A stretch of DNA of 64,000 bases from Saposhnikovia divaricata (GCA_036435485.1 CM071598.1:105770501-105834500), one strand, 5' to 3'; positions 1 through 11,000 are shown, counted from the stretch's first letter. Notes: generated from the sequence alone by a model not told the origin. Translations and numbers: made by a program.

Positions 1-171
1 ATCTGCCTGATAACCCTTTACATCTAACATTGAACATTATCAGCAGATACTTGGAAATTCTTCAGTGGTAAAGAATATTACTTGTCAACCACATACTTAA
101 GAATTCTTCTTTGTCGTTTCATACTTCTCTCCTTCCTTATGTCTCCCTACCTAAGGTGATATGTCACCTCC

Positions 172-385
172 TTCTATCTCCCCCTGACAAGGTGAATACT
201 TCTATCTCCCCCTGACAAGGTGAATACTCTCCCTTTCTAAGGCATATCCTTTATCTTCCATATCTCTCCCCCTTAGATAAAAAATGTCCCCCTCACTAAG
301 GTAGGCTTATAATCTCCCCCTTAGTTGAGTATCTCTTACTAAGGCAATCTTTGAGTATATCTTCTTCAATATATCTCTCCCCCTT
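172..385 (-). repeat. polypurine-tract cluster with a 28-bp tandem duplication
   Basis: Plus-strand CTCCCCCT-type tracts occur at about 178, 206, 265, 287, 314 and 376, all in one orientation. The first two lie in a perfect tandem repeat of 28 bp (172-199 and 200-227). On the minus strand these are AGGGGGAG tracts, the kind used to prime plus-strand DNA synthesis. Confidence 0.6.
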
Positions 386-885
386 AGTTGAGTAATCCTC
401 CAAGCATTCAATTACAGCAAACATCCAAATGCAAATTAGATAATACCATATTTTCAATTATAACTCATCTCTTACCTTTAGTACAACAGATTCTTCATAC
501 ATATACCATTGTCTGCTGTAATAAAGAAAAGAAGCTTTGCTTGTGTTGAAGAATTTTCATGAAGACTTCCAGAATAGAAGTAAAGTAGACTGATCAACTT
601 TGCCCCTTAGTTATTATAGAATGGCCTCACTATTGATCATCCTGACAACCAAATCTCCCGACAATTTCCTTATATCTTCCAACTCTTGTAAGTGAACTTT
701 GTTTGGGGAATAGGGAATGGGATTTGGTGTATATCTTTCTTCCTCATTGTGAGTGTGTGATTCTATTTCGTGTACCTCACAAGTGTTTAACTCATCTCTC
801 CACACATATCACTTAAAATGAGTGATCTCTTCTCTCATCTCTTAAGTGTTTGCACTCATGTCCACTAGTCTATCATTCTAATCTC

Positions 886-1255
886 TCAGCGCTCCAACAT
901 CCATGTGTACCTGCAAGGAAAATCACCATAGCCCCTTCTAGAGAGGTCACTGGTGGTGCAATAGGGTTTTGTAAATCCCCGATCCTTATTGGACTCGTCA
1001 GACGAATCTGAGTCATAATCTACAAGTTGATAAAATTTTCCCTTTTTGTGGGTTTCAGAATTGAATTCTGAGAAGGTAAACAATGAAATCAAAACTTAGA
1101 ATTAAAATCATGTTTCCTTCTAATGTCTGTGACAACATCTCCTTATTTAGCTCATTAGATGAATCTGAATTATAGTCAACAAGTTGCCGATCCGCACCTA
1201 TGTCGGACCCGATACCCGCAGGATCCAGAGATGTTCCCTCTAGGGAGTTAGACAA
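886..1255 (-). pseudogene. broken retroelement ORF with a repeated acidic peptide
   Basis: Two overlapping minus-strand frames (1255 to 1055 and 1092 to 886) each encode a near-identical acidic peptide, LVDYNSDSSNELNK and LVDYDSDSSDESNK, about 160 bp apart. The similarity shows a tandem duplication within an ancestral ORF that now changes frame. The product is not recognised. The position, between a coiled-coil-like fragment and the polypurine-tract cluster on the same strand, fits the extra 3' ORF of a Sirevirus. Confidence 0.35.
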
Positions 1256-1440
1256 TGATCCTGTTGATTTTGCATTGAGATCAAAGCCTTCTCTCGAGGT
1301 CTATGAAGACTCTTGGTTCTTTGAGGAACCTTCAACTTATAATCCTAACCGTAATATGGTCGGAGTATTAGTTGTTTTCGTCAATTCATCCTTAGTGTGT
1401 GCAATCTCACTTTATACATAGGAAGTATTTTAGTCTTGTG

Positions 1441-1619
1441 CATGAGGTAGTGACTTACCAACAGATGCCCTGATTGACAGGCGAATTTCAATAGACTCAT
1501 CCTGTTGAGAGAATAAATCCAGAGACTGTTTTAATGCCATTTTCAGCTCTGCATTCTTTTGGGAGAATGCAGGCGAGCTTACAGATACCTCAAGTTGTAT
1601 AAGACTATTCTCCTTGAGA
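1441..1619 (-). pseudogene. coding fragment, probable helical segment of a retroelement protein
   Basis: One minus-strand frame stays open for about 59 codons and reads like an amphipathic helix rich in Leu, Gln, Glu and Ser (it includes NAELKMALKQSLDLFSQQDE). There is no start codon, so it is a fragment. It lies upstream of the repeated acidic peptide in the same orientation. The identification as part of a retroelement 3' ORF is by context only. Confidence 0.3.
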
Positions 1620-1640
1620 GGTAGAGCTGTGGGTTACTAT

Positions 1641-2637
1641 CCCTCACATCCTTATTTGCTGCATCAAGTGCAGTTACTCCCTTATTGACCTCTAGTCCAA
1701 TAGGTTACTTCCACTCCAGGGGTAAGTTAGGATGTGTTTAGATTTGGATTTATAGTCCGGGATAAAAGTTGTTGGGTTTACAACCTCATGACTCTCATGT
1801 GAGAAAACTTCCACTAGGAGTTGAACCTGCATCACATAGCAGTAGAGCAATATAGAGATATAATGCATTTACAACATACCAGAACATTGAGTTAAAACAT
1901 ATGCATTTTATCATGTGAGAAATAATGTACAGTTGTGATTTCAAAAAGTTTTATAATATAAGTAATCACAATTGTAGAAAGATTAAGTTTTCTTTTAAGA
2001 ACTGTTAATGTGCAAGAGTTTGCATTTATGAATAAAATATTGTATTATTATGTCTTTTGTTTTCGAAAAGACACAAACTCTTCACTTCGCAATAATTAAG
2101 AAAGAAAGATTTTCTTTAAGTGCTTATAATGTATAGAGAACTTTAACACAAAAGTTAATGAAAAGACTCATACAAGCACTAAATATCGTTTAGGTAACAA
2201 AGATTACTAAGTACATAAGTACAGATAACCAATGTCTCTCCCTTGGCGCTGCCTTACTTAGCACAACATTAACTAAGTAAAGAACTGATGAATGTAAAAT
2301 ATTCTAAGAACTATCATATGTATAAAGTGGTGTATAAACTGAATTAGAGGATTTAATTTTAAAAGTTCTCGTCACTTTAAAGTATGATAGGAGACAGAAT
2401 GCAACTTTAAGTCTCATTTATACTTAGAAAGTTAAACATCATAATATATACTAACACTAATGATTTGTAGATAAGACACGTTTACTTAGAATAAATCCTA
2501 AGTAATATCATCAGAACTAATATATACATAACAATTGGTCTGCAATAAAGTATTAGAGCAACTAGCAATTGTTAATAAACAAATATTCACTATTTGATAC
2601 CAACTGTTCGTATTTGTCAAACACTAATGCAAGTAAT
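1641..2637. other. AT-rich unassigned sequence left of element A
   Basis: No supported ORF on either strand. The sequence is AT-rich. It probably belongs to the decayed minus-strand element into which A inserted, but no conserved motif supports that. The five bases before the LTR of A are GTAAT. Confidence 0.4.
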
Positions 2638-3926
2638 TGTTAGTCACAGAGACATGCCTGAATACATCTAATAACAAGCCTAAGTATGTGTAATGCTATG
2701 CATTACCTACATGACCTCTTAACTGAGGGAACCTCTAGTTGTAGAGTTTCTATTTGTTCTGTACTTGTAATAGGCATCAAATTCTAGTTGTGTTACTGTA
2801 CTTATAAAGTCAAGAATAATGCTTGAAAGAAGTTCCAAGGTTCATGCCTCAAGCAAGGAAATAAAGGCTGCCAAATAATCACAGTTGGGATTTGAAGGAA
2901 TGAAGAATTTGCCTAAGTACCAATTCGAGAAGTACATTTGTCTATTCGAGAAGTCTAGCATTCGAGAAGTCAGAGATTAGATATCTCAGAAGACACTATT
3001 CGATATCTCTGAATACACTGTTCGATATCTCATTCGATATCTCAGAGATTCGATATGTCTATTACTCTATTCGAGAACTCATGGAGTCAACAAGTCAAAG
3101 CATCATTCGAGTTCTCTAAGGGTCAACAAGTCAATGCTCTATTCGATATCTCAAGGACTAAAAAAGCTATTCGACATCTCAGGGATTCAATATGTCAAAA
3201 TGCTCTATTCGATATCTCAAGGAGTCCCAGAGAAAAAGCTATTCGAGAAGTGATTTGATATGTCAATATAACACTATTTGAGAACTCAGAGTTATCGATT
3301 AAGTCAATTCGAGTTCTCGAATCAATCACTTAGCCACTTCTCGAATACATTCTTGGAGACAAAATACTGAAGAATTGTACAAGTCAGAAACCTGCAACAA
3401 GCCAAGTCGCTTTATTTGACTATGTACTATAAAGCACATTGGAAAGCCTACAAAGAAGCTTGGAGAGATAAGACAAAGGGACAAGGAGCTAAAGAAGTGG
3501 ATCTGAACAGGCTTTGCAAAGTCAAATCTGTAGCCATTTGGACTCTTACTCAAATAAGATAGACATACTGGAAAATAGTTTATTTTTCCTACCTTATTTG
3601 TAGTAAGTAGGTGTATCCATGTCTATAAGGATATAGTCCTACTTCTTTAGCAGAGAAGTTTTTTTTTTCAAGATACATTACAAGAAATATCTCTCTAAGA
3701 AAAACGAAGCTGAGAATACTATCATTTGTATTCACAGATTGTAGCAAAATCTTTATCTAATAAAATATTAGATTAAAGTGATATTGTGTTGTGTTTGTCT
3801 TTGTTATCTGCACTTACATATCTCACACACTCAACACATATCTTGTTGCAAAGATTCAAGAACAAAGAAAAGTTTAAGAATCCATTCACCCCCCCTGTAT
3901 TCTTTTACTGTATTCAATACTCAACA
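2638..3926 (+). repeat. 5' LTR of element A
   Basis: It begins TGTTAGTCACAG and ends about ACTCAACA, two bases before the primer site (an end at 3923 is equally possible). The copy at 16525-17814 differs at roughly twenty positions by eye, about 1.5%. Positions 2925-3350 hold many palindromic units (TTCGAGAA, TTCGATATCTC, TTCTCGAA). A CTATAAGGATA sequence near 3620 could be the TATA box. A T-rich tract lies near 3660 and AATAAA-like sequence near 3760. Confidence 0.93.
2925..3350 (+). repeat. palindromic TTCGAGAA / TTCGATATC motif array in the LTR
   Basis: About fifteen copies of ATTCGAGAAnT, ATTCGATATCTC and close variants are scattered at short, irregular intervals. TTCGAGAA and TTCTCGAA fit TTCnnGAA, the two-unit core of a heat-shock element. 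Short palindromic repeats of unknown function are a described trait of Sirevirus LTRs. The array is preserved in the second LTR (about 16810-17235). Confidence 0.8.
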
Positions 3927-3928
3927 AG

Positions 3929-3940
3929 TGGTATCAGAGC
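3929..3940 (+). promoter_or_regulatory. primer-binding site of element A
   Basis: TGGTATCAGAGC lies two bases after the LTR. This is the standard plant retroelement site complementary to the 3' end of initiator tRNA-Met. Confidence 0.93.
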
Positions 3941-3969
3941 AGGCTGTTTAATCCAAACAGAAAACGATC

Positions 3970-5268
3970 ATGAGTTCGAATACACCAAAGACTACAGGTA
4001 CGGTGAAGGTTCCTAAGTTCGACAAAGAGAATTACAACCTCTAGAAAATTAAAATGCTGTTGTTCATCAAAGCTGCCAATCCTTTCTACCCTGACATCCT
4101 CAAGAATGGTCCATTTGTACCACAACAAGAAATTGCTGAATCCACAGTGGGCACAATAGTCGTTCCTAGATCATATGTTGCAAAAGAGCCATCCAAATGG
4201 ACGGACTCAGAGAAGGAAAAGGTTGCCCTGGACAGTCATCTCATGTTGCTGATCATAAACTCCATGGATATGTCGATGTTTGCCAATATAGCATCATGCA
4301 CATCAGCCAAGGACATGTGGAACCACATCGAGGTGTTATGTGAAGGGACAGAGGAGGTAAAAGAAAATAGGAAACAGATACTGGTCACACAGTATGAAGC
4401 TTTCATGGCACAGTCCAAAGAAAGTATTACTGATATGTTTGAGAGATTTCACAAGCTGGTGACGGAGCTTCAAATGAAATGGAAGGTTTACACCACTAAG
4501 GAATTAAACATGAAGTTTCTACTATCTGCACCAAACCATCTAGAGCAAAGGGTCATATCTCTAAGAGAAAGAGATTTGAACAAAGTCACATATGATGTGC
4601 TCTATGGGGTTTTAAAAACTCATGAGCTTGAGTTGCTTCAGAAGAGGGCTATCCAAGCCAACCAAGGCAGAATGATAAACACATCCTGTGCCTTAATTGT
4701 CAACAAATCCGTTCAAGACCTGGAAGCATCTACAAGTCAACTGAGAATAGAAGAGATAGTAGATGATGAAGAGACTGAAGAAGAAGTGACTGAACCTATT
4801 GATGAAAAGGAAGAAGATGAGTTCTATACTCTTGAAGAGTTGGATGCCATGGAAAACACTTCATATGCTTTTATGGCTAGAAAATTCCCAAACATCAAAT
4901 TTAAGAGGAATCAGCCCTTCAAGTCTTGATCTCAAAATCATTCATTCAACAAGAGCAAGGCACTTGTGAAAGCAAACAAAAACAAATTCAAAACCAGCTA
5001 TGTGGATAGGTCATCTGTGAGATGTTATAGATGCAATGACCTAGGGCATTTTGCCAGTGAATGCAAGAAGCCTAAGAAGAAGGATAAGGAGTTTCTTGAG
5101 CTTGAAGCTAAGTATGAGGCTCTGCTAAAGAAGCATACACCAGGTAAGGCCTACATAGCTGAAGGGAAGTGTTGGGATGATTCTGATAGTGATGGAGAAG
5201 AACAAGAATTCTGCAACTATGCCTTGATGGCCAACTCCAAGGAAGAACCATCTGAATCAGACTCTCAG
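3970..5268 (+). pseudogene. gag region of element A (broken)
   Basis: Gag forms the virus-like particle and packages the RNA. The likely start is ATG 3970. Codon 25 is a TAG (4042-4044) at a position where related Gag proteins have Trp (NYNL-stop-KIKM). A second stop, TGA 4927-4929, replaces the AGA found in copy B. The N-terminal copia Gag domain is followed by an acidic linker and one CCHC zinc knuckle (CYRCNDLGHFASEC, about 5023-5067). After codon SDSQ (5268) the sequence joins directly to the protease, so the coiled-coil segment seen in copy B (19157-19440) is missing. The frame is otherwise continuous. Confidence 0.88.
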
Positions 5269-6853
5269 GGCAAAGAAAGTGAAAGAAAAGTCATGTGGAT
5301 TTTGGACAGTGGATGCTCAAACCATATGACTGGTGATATGGCCCTGCTATCACAGTATGAGGAGAAGGCTGACCCAATGGTTGCTTTTGGAGATGACAGC
5401 ATTGGCAACACACTGGGATATGGCAAGTTGGAAATTGGAAATGTCATCATTGAAAATGTGGCACTGGTCAAGGGACTCAAGCACAATCTACTGAGTGTTG
5501 GTCAATTTACTGACAGAGGCTTCAAAGTGAATTTTGACAAAGATGAATGTTTGATCACCCACAAGAAGACTGGTGACTTTGCTCTATCTGGAGTAAGGAA
5601 AGGAAGCCTGTTTGTAGCCAATATGAACTCTGTAAACAAGGACAAAATTTGTTGCTTTTACTCAAAAGCATCAAATGAAGATAGTTGGTTGTGGCATAAG
5701 AAGCTATCACACTTGAACTTCAAAGGCATTAATTCTCTAGTCAAAAGAGAGTTAGTGAGAGGCATGCCCACACTTGAATTCTGTCAAGAAGGAGTGTGTG
5801 AGGCTTGTCAAAAGGGAAAAATGAAAAGATCAAGCCACAAGTCAAAGATAGTGACATCAATAACCAAGCCCCTATAACTAATTCATATGGACTTGTTTGG
5901 GCCTATCAATATTATGTCACTAGGAAGGAAAAAGTATGCTCTGGTGATGGTTGATGATTTCACAAGGTATACATGGGTAGAATTTTTGGCATCAAAGGAT
6001 GAGGCTCCCAAAGTAATCATTGAGCATATAAAGAAAATTGACAAGGAAGCAAAGGCCAACAATGCAAGTGTGATTGCATTAAGAAGTGATAATGGAACAG
6101 AGTTCAGAAATGCCATGCTTGAAGCATTCTGCAAAGAAAATGGTATTTCTCAACAATTCTCAGCTCCAAGGACTCCACAACAAAATGGAGTTGTTGAGAG
6201 AAAGAATAGAACTCTGATTGAGGCTGCTAGAACAATGTTACTTGATGCAAAGATGCCTACATGTTTTTTGGGCTGAGGCTGTGAGCACTGCATGCTATAT
6301 CCAAAACAGAACCCTCATCAACAAAAACACTGGAAAGACACCTTACAACTTGATGACTGGAAAGAAGCCCACTCTAAAGTATGTTCATACTTTTGGAAGC
6401 AAATTCTTTGTGTTAAAAGACAACTCAGAATATGTTGGAAAGTTTGATGCAAAAGCATTTGAAGGAATTTTTCTTGGCTACTCTATGGAAAGAATTGCAT
6501 ACAAAGTTTATGTCATCACTCAAAAGAAAGTTATGGAAAGCACAGATGTGACATTTGATGACAGCAAACTACCTGGATTAGAAGAAGCCAATGATGAAGA
6601 TAAAGATCCTTTGAAGTTTGACAATCTAGATGATTCTGATGAGGAGATTGAAACTGAAGTTGAGCCCACAATCCAACAAACTCAAGTGAATGAAGAACCT
6701 GTGTCAACCAACAATGAAGAAACAAGCATCCATGACACACCTGTGATTAGTGGAAACTTCACAGGGGGAGGAAATATAAATGATCATGATCTGGATGATG
6801 AAGCAACATCAAGGCTGAGAAATCAATCTGAACATACAAGGAAATGGGATTGA
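5269..6853 (+). pseudogene. protease and integrase region of element A (broken)
   Basis: The aspartic protease is marked by ILDSGCSNHMTG at about 5300. The integrase zinc domain has HKKLSH and CEACQKGK (about 5697-5820). The catalytic core is complete: Asp in HMDLFGP, Asp in RSDNGTEF and Glu in VVERKNRT. Breaks: TAA 5875-5877 (a CAA Gln codon in relatives), a one-base slip in the T-run near 6263-6270 that shifts the frame before AEAVSTACY, and TGA 6851-6853 (a likely CGA Arg codon). After the shift the frame runs on into the reverse transcriptase. The remaining sequence between breaks reads well, so the damage is recent or light. Confidence 0.88.
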
Positions 6854-6895
6854 TCACATAATGCAGATCAGATAATTGGAGATCCAAATACAGGA

Positions 6896-8491
6896 GTGAG
6901 GACAAGGAGAGCAACTCTAAATGAATGTCTCTATGGTTGCTTTCTATCCCAAGTTGAGCCTAAGAAACTTGAAGATGCATTGTTAGATCCTGATTGGATA
7001 ATTGCTATGCAAGAGGAGCTAAACCAATTTGAAAGAAGCAAAGTGTGGGAACTTGTGCCTGCACCAAAGGATAGAACCATTGTTGGAACAAAATGGGTTC
7101 TAAGGAATAAGATGGATGAAAATGGTGCAGTCATAAGAAACAAAGCAAGGTTGGTTGCAAAAGGATACTCTCAACAGGAAGGCATTGACTATGATGAGAC
7201 TTTTGCCCCTATTGCCAGACTAGAGGCCATCAGAATTTTCTTGGCATTTGCTGCACATTCTAATTTCAAGGTCTATCAAATGGATGTCAAGAGTGCATTT
7301 CTGAATGGGGAGTTGGAAGAAGAAGTATATGTGCAACAGCCACCTGGCTTTGAGGATCCACAATTCCCTCACTTTGTCTACAGATTGCCTAAAGCATTGT
7401 ATGGACTTAAGCAAGCTCCTAGGGCATGGTATGACACATTGTCACAATTTCTACTGGAGAATCAATTCACTAGAGGCACACTGGACAAGACACTGTTTTA
7501 CAAGAAACATGGTGATGATATTATCTTAGTTCAAATCTATGTGGATGATATCACATTTGGCTCTACAAATGAGAAGCTGTGTGAGAAATTCTCTAAGCTC
7601 ATGCAGAGCAGATATGAGATGAGTATGATGGGAGAATTAACATTCTTTCTTGGGCTGCAAGTGAGTCAAAGGAAGGATGGCATTTTTATAAGTCAAACCA
7701 AATACATCAAGGATCTATTGAAGAAATTTGACTTAGAAGAATGCTCACCTGCAAAGACACCCATGGCCACTGCCACCAAGTTAGATGAAGATGGTAAAGG
7801 CAAGAAGGTAGATATCTCAATCTACAGAGGCATGGTTGGTTCTCTACTCTACCTCACTGCTAGTAGGCCAGACATCATGTTTGCAAAATGCTTGTGTGCA
7901 AGGTTTCAATCAAATCCAAAGGAATCACATATGATAGCAATAAAGAGGATTTTCAGATATCTGAAGGGCACACCAAACTTGGGATTATGGTATCCTAAGG
8001 ACACAGGGTTCAATCTGATTGGTTATTCTGATGCTGATTATGCTGGATGCAGAGTGGATAGGAAAAGCACCTCAGGTAGCTGCCAGTTTCTTGGACAAAG
8101 GTTAGTCTCTTGGTACAGCAAGAAACAACAATCTGTGTCAACTTCCACAGCTGAAGCTGAATACATAGCTACTGGAAGTTGCTGTGCTCAAGTGCTTTGG
8201 ATCAGAAATCAACTTAGAGATTATGGACTTGTGTTGGAAAGAATTCCAATCATGTGTGACAACACAAGTGCAATCCCTATAGTTTCCAATCCTGTCAATC
8301 ATTCTAGGACAAAGCACATTGACATCAGATATCACTTCATAAGGGAGCATGCAACTAATGGAACCATTGAGTTACATTATGTTCCCACAGAGAAACAACT
8401 AGCTGACATATTCACTAAGCCATTAGATGAAGCCACCTTCACAAGGTTGGTTAGTGAGATTGGAATGCTGAATTCTTCAAATTCTGGCTAA
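6896..8491 (+). CDS. reverse transcriptase and RNase H of element A
   Basis: This 531-codon open stretch is the C-terminal half of the copia polyprotein. It has no ATG of its own at the left edge; it is the continuation of the integrase frame after TGA 6851. Motifs in order: the copia RT entry WVLRNKMDENG, KARLVAKGYSQ, QMDVKSAFLNG, KALYGLKQAPRAWY, the catalytic YVDD (about residue 215, 7538-7549), FFLGLQVSQ, then RNase H with YSDADYAGC, STAEAEYIA, CDNTSAI and KHIDIRYHF. All key residues are present. The YVDDI-FGST form and the downstream extra ORF fit Sireviruses. Translation would depend on the broken upstream frame, so it is probably not expressed as a functional enzyme. Confidence 0.93.
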   Translation: MRTRRATLNECLYGCFLSQVEPKKLEDALLDPDWIIAMQEELNQFERSKVWELVPAPKDRTIVGTKWVLRNKMDENGAVIRNKARLVAKGYSQQEGIDYDETFAPIARLEAIRIFLAFAAHSNFKVYQMDVKSAFLNGELEEEVYVQQPPGFEDPQFPHFVYRLPKALYGLKQAPRAWYDTLSQFLLENQFTRGTLDKTLFYKKHGDDIILVQIYVDDITFGSTNEKLCEKFSKLMQSRYEMSMMGELTFFLGLQVSQRKDGIFISQTKYIKDLLKKFDLEECSPAKTPMATATKLDEDGKGKKVDISIYRGMVGSLLYLTASRPDIMFAKCLCARFQSNPKESHMIAIKRIFRYLKGTPNLGLWYPKDTGFNLIGYSDADYAGCRVDRKSTSGSCQFLGQRLVSWYSKKQQSVSTSTAEAEYIATGSCCAQVLWIRNQLRDYGLVLERIPIMCDNTSAIPIVSNPVNHSRTKHIDIRYHFIREHATNGTIELHYVPTEKQLADIFTKPLDEATFTRLVSEIGMLNSSNSG

Positions 8492-9329
8492 GTGAATATA
8501 TCAACTAGATTGTTGCAGCAGTAAATACTTTATCAAATGCTCAATATTTTTAATGTAAGTATTGGTTGGATTATGATTTATAAATATTCCACAATGCTGC
8601 ATATGTTGAAAATCATACATCTTTAGCTTGAAATTTCTGTGAAATTTTGAGAGAATCACTATTTAATTTAGTAGAATATTCTTCAGTGAATATTTCTGGT
8701 AAATTTTAAAAGATAGTGAAAATTGAATTTTATGAGTGAAAAGTATAGTTCGATAAGTCAGACTTCTCGAATGGTTCATTGTTTTGTCATGGCTCGAGTT
8801 CTCGAATAGACTTATCAAGAACCCTCCTGAGTTCTCGAATAGTGTCTTTTGGAGAAATCGAATAGCACACTTTGAGTTCTCGAATAGAGTATTTTAGTTC
8901 TCTAATGATGGAGTTCTCGAATACTGTATTTGAGTTATCGAATCATTTGAAAAGGCTGATTTCTCGCTGACACTTAATCGCTTTTTGGATTTATATTCAA
9001 AATTTCATTTCGCTCATAAAAACATATTTTATTTAGCTTAGAATTATTTTCTAAGTTAAATAACTGCCAGTTGTGAGTTACAAACTGCTTGAGATATCGA
9101 ATAAACCTTTCTTGACTTATCGAATAGTTGTTTTATACTTCTCGAATGACTGTCTTGTCGATACAAAACTTATATCTAATCGACAACTCAAGTCACTCAC
9201 ATATATACAATTTCACAACTGTTCAACTCATTTCGTTCGATTTCTCAAGCATCTAAACTCTTAAAACCTCTGAAAACCCTAACTGCGAATTTCTTCTTCA
9301 ACCTTAATTCTCTTCTCTTCTCTACCCAA
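8492..9329 (+). other. spacer between pol and the extra ORF, with inverted motif array
   Basis: No ORF is supported here. Positions 8748-9135 contain about a dozen copies of TTCTCGAATA, TTATCGAATA and variants. These are the reverse complement of the TATTCGAGAA units of the LTR. The stretch ends with a pyrimidine-rich leader (TTCTTCTTCAACC, TTCTCTTCTCTTC) directly before ATG 9330, as expected of a 5' untranslated leader or an acceptor-like tract for a subgenomic RNA. Confidence 0.75.
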
Positions 9330-10973
9330 ATGGCAAACACTCAACTCACCATACCATCCCAAACCAATTTCATCGCAATTACCAGTGATGTGGAAGCACC
9401 AAATGCTAATTTCAAGTGCTTTGTTCGATGGTTGTCTGAATCTTACATCAAGGGTGCACTATCAGCCAATCCAACCCTGTACATAGACATATTAGAACAA
9501 TTCTGGAGGACAGCTACAGTGGAGGTTATCGCCCTTGAGAATGCTATCACCTCATATGTTGCTTACTGCAAGATTCAAGGCGTGGATATTTCTATCACTA
9601 CCGCAGACATGAATGAAGCCTTGGATTTGCAGCAAGAGGCATATGACTCCCAGGTCACAGATGCTGAGTTGGAAGAATTCTTTGAATTTATCAACTACTC
9701 AGAGGCTATTAAACTTGGAAAGCTGAATAGGAAGTACTTGAGAAAGGAATGGAGCTATGTTTTTGCTACACTCCTTCAGGTATTCACTGCCAGGAAATCA
9801 AGCTTTGATCAGATTAGTACACCTGTGCAGCAGCTTGCCTATGCCTTGGCTCATGGGAGAAAGATAGATGTTGGACATCTCATCATACAAGAGCTATATG
9901 GGAGACTTGGTAAGAACACAGCCAAGAGAGGTACTGAAATTTTCTTTCCCCGCTTTATTCAATCAGTACTTAATTTTAAGAATGCTTCATTGATTGAATT
10001 GCCTGGATTAGATAAAAGTAAAATAGGCTATCCTAGGTCCATGACCATACTTATTTTTGGTAACTTGGAGACTAGGAATGATGTGGATGTAAGGCTTAAA
10101 ATAACTCCCCACATGGAGGGTTTGTTTAGGTCTTACCCCCACAAGATGCCAATATTTGAGTCTAAGTCTCAGTTAGCACAGCCTAAGCAAGAAGAACACA
10201 ATGCTAACCCAAGGCTTGCTAACCAACCCTCTCAGACAAACACTCTACCAAACAGAGAGCCAACTGCATCATCCTTTCAAAAGGGTGATGTTAGTAAAAA
10301 GAAGAGAAAACAGGTTGCTTCTGAACTTTTAACTATCTTAACTGAAGCAGCCTTGGCTGTGGAACTAGGTTTAGGAGGTGAGGAAACTGAGTCACCTATC
10401 ATTAGCCTAAAGAAGAAGAAGAAATCTAAAACCACCTCTTCAGTCACCCAAATGGCTGAAGTTGTAAAATCAGGGGCAAACAGCTCACTAGATGTATCCT
10501 CTCAACAGGGTGCATCTATAGAATCAAGCATCCTCCCCAATGCACCTATTTGTACAGAGTCAGCACATGGGAGTGATAAGGCTGGCACAACACTGAGTGG
10601 AGAGCACATCACAATTGAAACTCCCTCTATCTCTCAAGGGGAGTTGCCAAAATCTAATCTACAACACACTTCTCTTCCAGAATCTACCACTCATATTTCT
10701 TTGGAGCCTGCAACTCAAGCAATTGAGGAGCAAGGCATTGATCATCGAGAATTCTTTTCTGTTGATGAGCCAATGGATTCAAGTGACTTGGTGCATGACA
10801 CCTTGCTCACCACCCAGGTACCACATTTAGATGGTCAGGGAATGCATGCTGGGGCATCTCCTAATGACACCATCACAAACACAGAGGATTCACTAGTTTT
10901 AACTAGAGACTCTGTGCCTGTGTCAACTACTGTTGTAACTCATCCCACTTCTGTGGAGACAACAGTAGCAGAG
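9330..10973 (+). pseudogene. extra (env-like) ORF of element A, N-terminal part
   Basis: ATG 9330 opens 548 codons; the last codons before the stop at 10974 coincide with the edge of the solo LTR. The N-terminal third (FKCFVRWLSESYIKGALSAN, LEQFWRTATV, later FFPRFIQSVLNF) resembles the conserved globular region of the so-called envelope-like ORF of Sireviruses, which often appears in plant annotations as an uncharacterised protein. The second half is Ser/Thr/Pro/Lys-rich and low in order. I see no signal peptide or membrane-spanning segment. The frame continues exactly at 13188 if the solo LTR and one copy of its target duplication are ignored. Function unknown. Confidence 0.8.
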
Positions 10974-10975
10974 TG

Positions 10976-11000
10976 ATAAGTGGATTTTATATCCACTTAT
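10976..11000. repeat. terminal hairpin of the solo LTR
   Basis: Perfect 10-bp arms ATAAGTGGAT and ATCCACTTAT are separated by five bases. The same design with a different sequence begins the LTRs of element F. Confidence 0.85.

Larger units (their letters stand above)
1..1640 (-). mobile_element. decayed 3' region of a minus-strand Sirevirus-like copia element
   Basis: Read on the minus strand, this stretch ends (leftwards) in a cluster of polypurine tracts of the form AAGGGGGAGA, which on the plus strand appear as repeated CTCCCCCTT. Sireviruses are known for multiple polypurine tracts ahead of the 3' LTR. Upstream of the tracts on the minus strand lie broken coding fragments (886-1255 and 1441-1619). 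No LTR boundary is visible; the LTR would lie to the left of the window. I infer that this is the tail of an old antisense copia element whose pol remnants reappear at 20100-21430, beyond the A/B insertion. The clade assignment is tentative. Confidence 0.5.

Noticed and set aside
1200..1421. 73-codon plus-strand ORF at the left
   Set aside because: It overlaps, in antisense, the minus-strand fragment with the repeated acidic peptide, which explains it better.
3929..3940. tRNA-Met-like sequence as a tRNA gene
   Set aside because: Only 12 bases match the tRNA 3' end; it is a primer-binding site, as are those at 17817, 28634 and 40151.
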